In this document: piece after piece, positions 23,491 through 24,499 of the stretch
Position numbering within the stretch: position 1 is the stretch's first letter
Layout of the letters: every line of letters starts with the position of its first letter
Program-made: the position numbers and the translations under genes
The notes under the pieces: generated by a model
Database searches by the model: none
What the model was told of the DNA's origin: nothing
Seen by the model: the letters and a program-made list of their open reading frames with translations, nothing else
Origin: JAGQTE01 sp964648005
GTDB taxonomy: Bacteria > Actinomycetota > Acidimicrobiia > Acidimicrobiales > Acidimicrobilacustridaceae
Direction: 5' to 3'
Length of the DNA: 24,499 bases
NCBI GenBank assembly: GCA_964648005.1
Contig: CAZYKR010000027.1
Span: 1 to 24,499 of the forward strand

Positions 23491-24303
23491 TCAGCGGTTG
23501 ACCCGGTCGAGCGCCCGCCCGAGCAGGCCGGCGCGCCCCGGCAACAGCCGGCTGAAGACGTCGACCATGTGCGCGTCGGGCCCGACGACCGCCCGCGGTC
23601 GGTTCCGTTCGATGCCCCGCACGATCTTGCGGGCGACCGCCGATGGCGGGCGCAGCACGATCGGCGCCAGCCGAGACGCCCCCAGCTTCGCCAGGCGCTC
23701 GGCCTCGGCGCCCCGGGCGCCTTGCATGATGTTGGTGGCGATGGCGCCCGGGAAGACCGTGGTGACGCCGACGTTCGTCGTCACCAACTCGGCCCGCAGG
23801 CTCTCGGAGAACGACCGCACGGCTCCCTTGGTCAGGGCGTAGCTGGCGTTCTGCGGCAGCCCGAGCAACCCGACCATGCTGGACAGGTTGACGATGTGCG
23901 CCTCGTCGGCCCGGCGCAACACCGGCAGGAAGGCGTGGCAGCCGTGCACCACGCCCCACACGTTGATGCCGACGATCCACCGCAGCTCGTCGAGCGACTC
24001 GTCGGCGAAGCGACCGGCCGACGTGACGCCGGCGTTGTTGACCAGGATGTTGCAGCCGCCGTGCGCCTCGACCACGTCGTCGGCCAACGTCAGCATCCGA
24101 TCGGCGTCCGACACGTCGGCGACGTGTGTCGTGACGATGGTTCCCGCCGCCTCCAGACGAGCTTGGGTCTCGGCGAGCCCGGAGGCGTTCACGTCGACCA
24201 ACGCCAGCACACACCCGCGCTCGGCCAGCAGCTCGCTGGTCGCACGGCCGATGCCACTCCCGGCGCCGGTCACGACGGCGACCCGACCTCGCAGCTGCTG
24301 CAT
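23491..24303 (-). CDS. Classical SDR oxidoreductase with extended C-terminus
   Basis: A 270-aa SDR from the ATG at 24303, chosen because AGGGGAG lies about seven bases upstream; GTG 24309 and ATG 24336 are less well placed. Motifs: TGAGSGIG (12-19), Asp38 (LVDVNA) suggesting NAD preference, NNAG (89-92), Ser141/142 (NLSSMVG) and Tyr155-x-x-x-Lys159 (YALTK). The C-terminal part, PPSAVARKIVRGIERNRPRAVVGPDAHMVDVFSRLLPG, is the conserved tail of a group of actinobacterial SDRs that often sit near lipid or steroid genes. It lacks the usual VDGG end of FabG-like enzymes. Substrate unknown. No -10-like TANNNT is seen directly upstream, so it may be transcribed with a gene to its right. Confidence 0.93.
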   Translation of the reverse strand: MQQLRGRVAVVTGAGSGIGRATSELLAERGCVLALVDVNASGLAETQARLEAAGTIVTTHVADVSDADRMLTLADDVVEAHGGCNILVNNAGVTSAGRFADESLDELRWIVGINVWGVVHGCHAFLPVLRRADEAHIVNLSSMVGLLGLPQNASYALTKGAVRSFSESLRAELVTTNVGVTTVFPGAIATNIMQGARGAEAERLAKLGASRLAPIVLRPPSAVARKIVRGIERNRPRAVVGPDAHMVDVFSRLLPGRAGLLGRALDRVNR

Positions 24304-24378
24304 GCCCACACTCCCCTGTCGACGGCGGTCCGCCATCTTGGCACCGGCCGCATCTCGTGCCAGGCGTCGCCGGCACCA

Positions 24379-24499
24379 TCAGAACAGCCTGGCGTCGGCG
24401 GGGGCACGGGCCCGGCGATCGCCGCTCGGTGCGACAGAGCCGTCCGAGTCGGTCGATCGCTGCGATGTCCGGTGGGCCGGAGGGGCTGCGCGGGGCGTT
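24379..24499 (-). CDS. Possible 3' end of a further minus-strand gene (partial, doubtful)
   Basis: A minus-strand frame is open from the right edge to a TGA at 24379-24381, reading a Pro/Ala/Arg/Ser-rich tail that ends DARLF. Its third codon positions are mostly G or C, as in the real genes here, and it would lie 75 bases upstream of the SDR in the same direction. It is too short and low in complexity to assign, and it could be non-coding. Confidence 0.25.
   Translation of the reverse strand, partial: TPRAAPPAHRTSQRSTDSDGSVAPSGDRRARAPADARLF

Noticed and set aside
22730..24379. 549-codon minus-strand frame spanning the SDR and the MDMPI-fold gene
   Set aside because: It is out of frame with the SDR, antisense to the MDMPI-fold gene, and shows no motif.

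Overview
The window is a very GC-rich (roughly 70% by eye) stretch of bacterial chromosome holding 21 confident protein genes on both strands and one doubtful gene end at the right edge. Two genes match the mycothiol-dependent maleylpyruvate isomerase (MDMPI/TIGR03083) fold. Two others match families that typically use the deazaflavin F420 (a Ddn-like nitroreductase and a PPOX-class protein). There are many SDRs, GTG starts, lipoprotein signals, and TANNNT -10 boxes placed as in leaderless mRNAs. Together these point to an actinobacterium; a member of Acidimicrobiia or a related uncultured lineage is my guess and is not proven. I see no rRNA, tRNA, CRISPR array, transposase, integrase or phage gene, so this looks like ordinary chromosome and not a mobile island.

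Layout, left to right. (1) 1-1605, minus: a type-1 copper (plastocyanin-like) lipoprotein followed by a beta-helix lipoprotein that runs off the left edge. (2) 1706-3477, minus: an F420/FMN-type PPOX protein translationally coupled to a radical-SAM anaerobic sulfatase-maturating-enzyme homologue with a C-terminal SEC-C zinc motif. (3) 3611-4966, plus: a beta-CASP metallo-beta-lactamase ribonuclease. (4) 5017-7664: an HsdA-like SDR and a MarR regulator (minus), with a TauD-type dioxygenase divergent from the regulator. A perfect TATCTTGC-CA-GCAAGATA palindrome lies between regulator and dioxygenase. (5) 7681-9204, minus: an APH-like/P-loop kinase fusion. (6) 9366-12931, plus: a DUF6807 ('PmoA') protein overlapping a large protein that appears to join an alpha/alpha-toroid, a beta-sandwich and a GT-B glycosyltransferase. 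(7) 12957-16017, minus: acyl-CoA dehydrogenase, D-2-hydroxyacid dehydrogenase and sugar-phosphate-isomerase-like TIM barrel, tightly packed. (8) 16113-18105: a methyltransferase and a divergent Kv-beta-type aldo-keto reductase. (9) 18168-24303: HupE/UreJ membrane protein, two MDMPI-fold enzymes, a secreted alpha/beta-hydrolase, two classical SDRs and a Ddn-like F420 oxidoreductase.

The most unusual locus is block 6 with block 7: a carbohydrate-active-looking fusion protein with a DUF6807 partner, meeting end to end an operon with an isomerase and a 2-hydroxyacid dehydrogenase. A separate DNA-level oddity is that three genes (3611-4966, 6002-6556, 18168-18794) each carry a short three-copy tandem repeat starting at or spanning the stop codon, each copy carrying its own TGA. 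In two cases the spacing puts TGA in all three frames. Five genes show TANNNT boxes ending 7-9 bases before the start codon, and I see no ribosome binding site at them. All functional statements rest on reading motifs by eye; no database search was possible.
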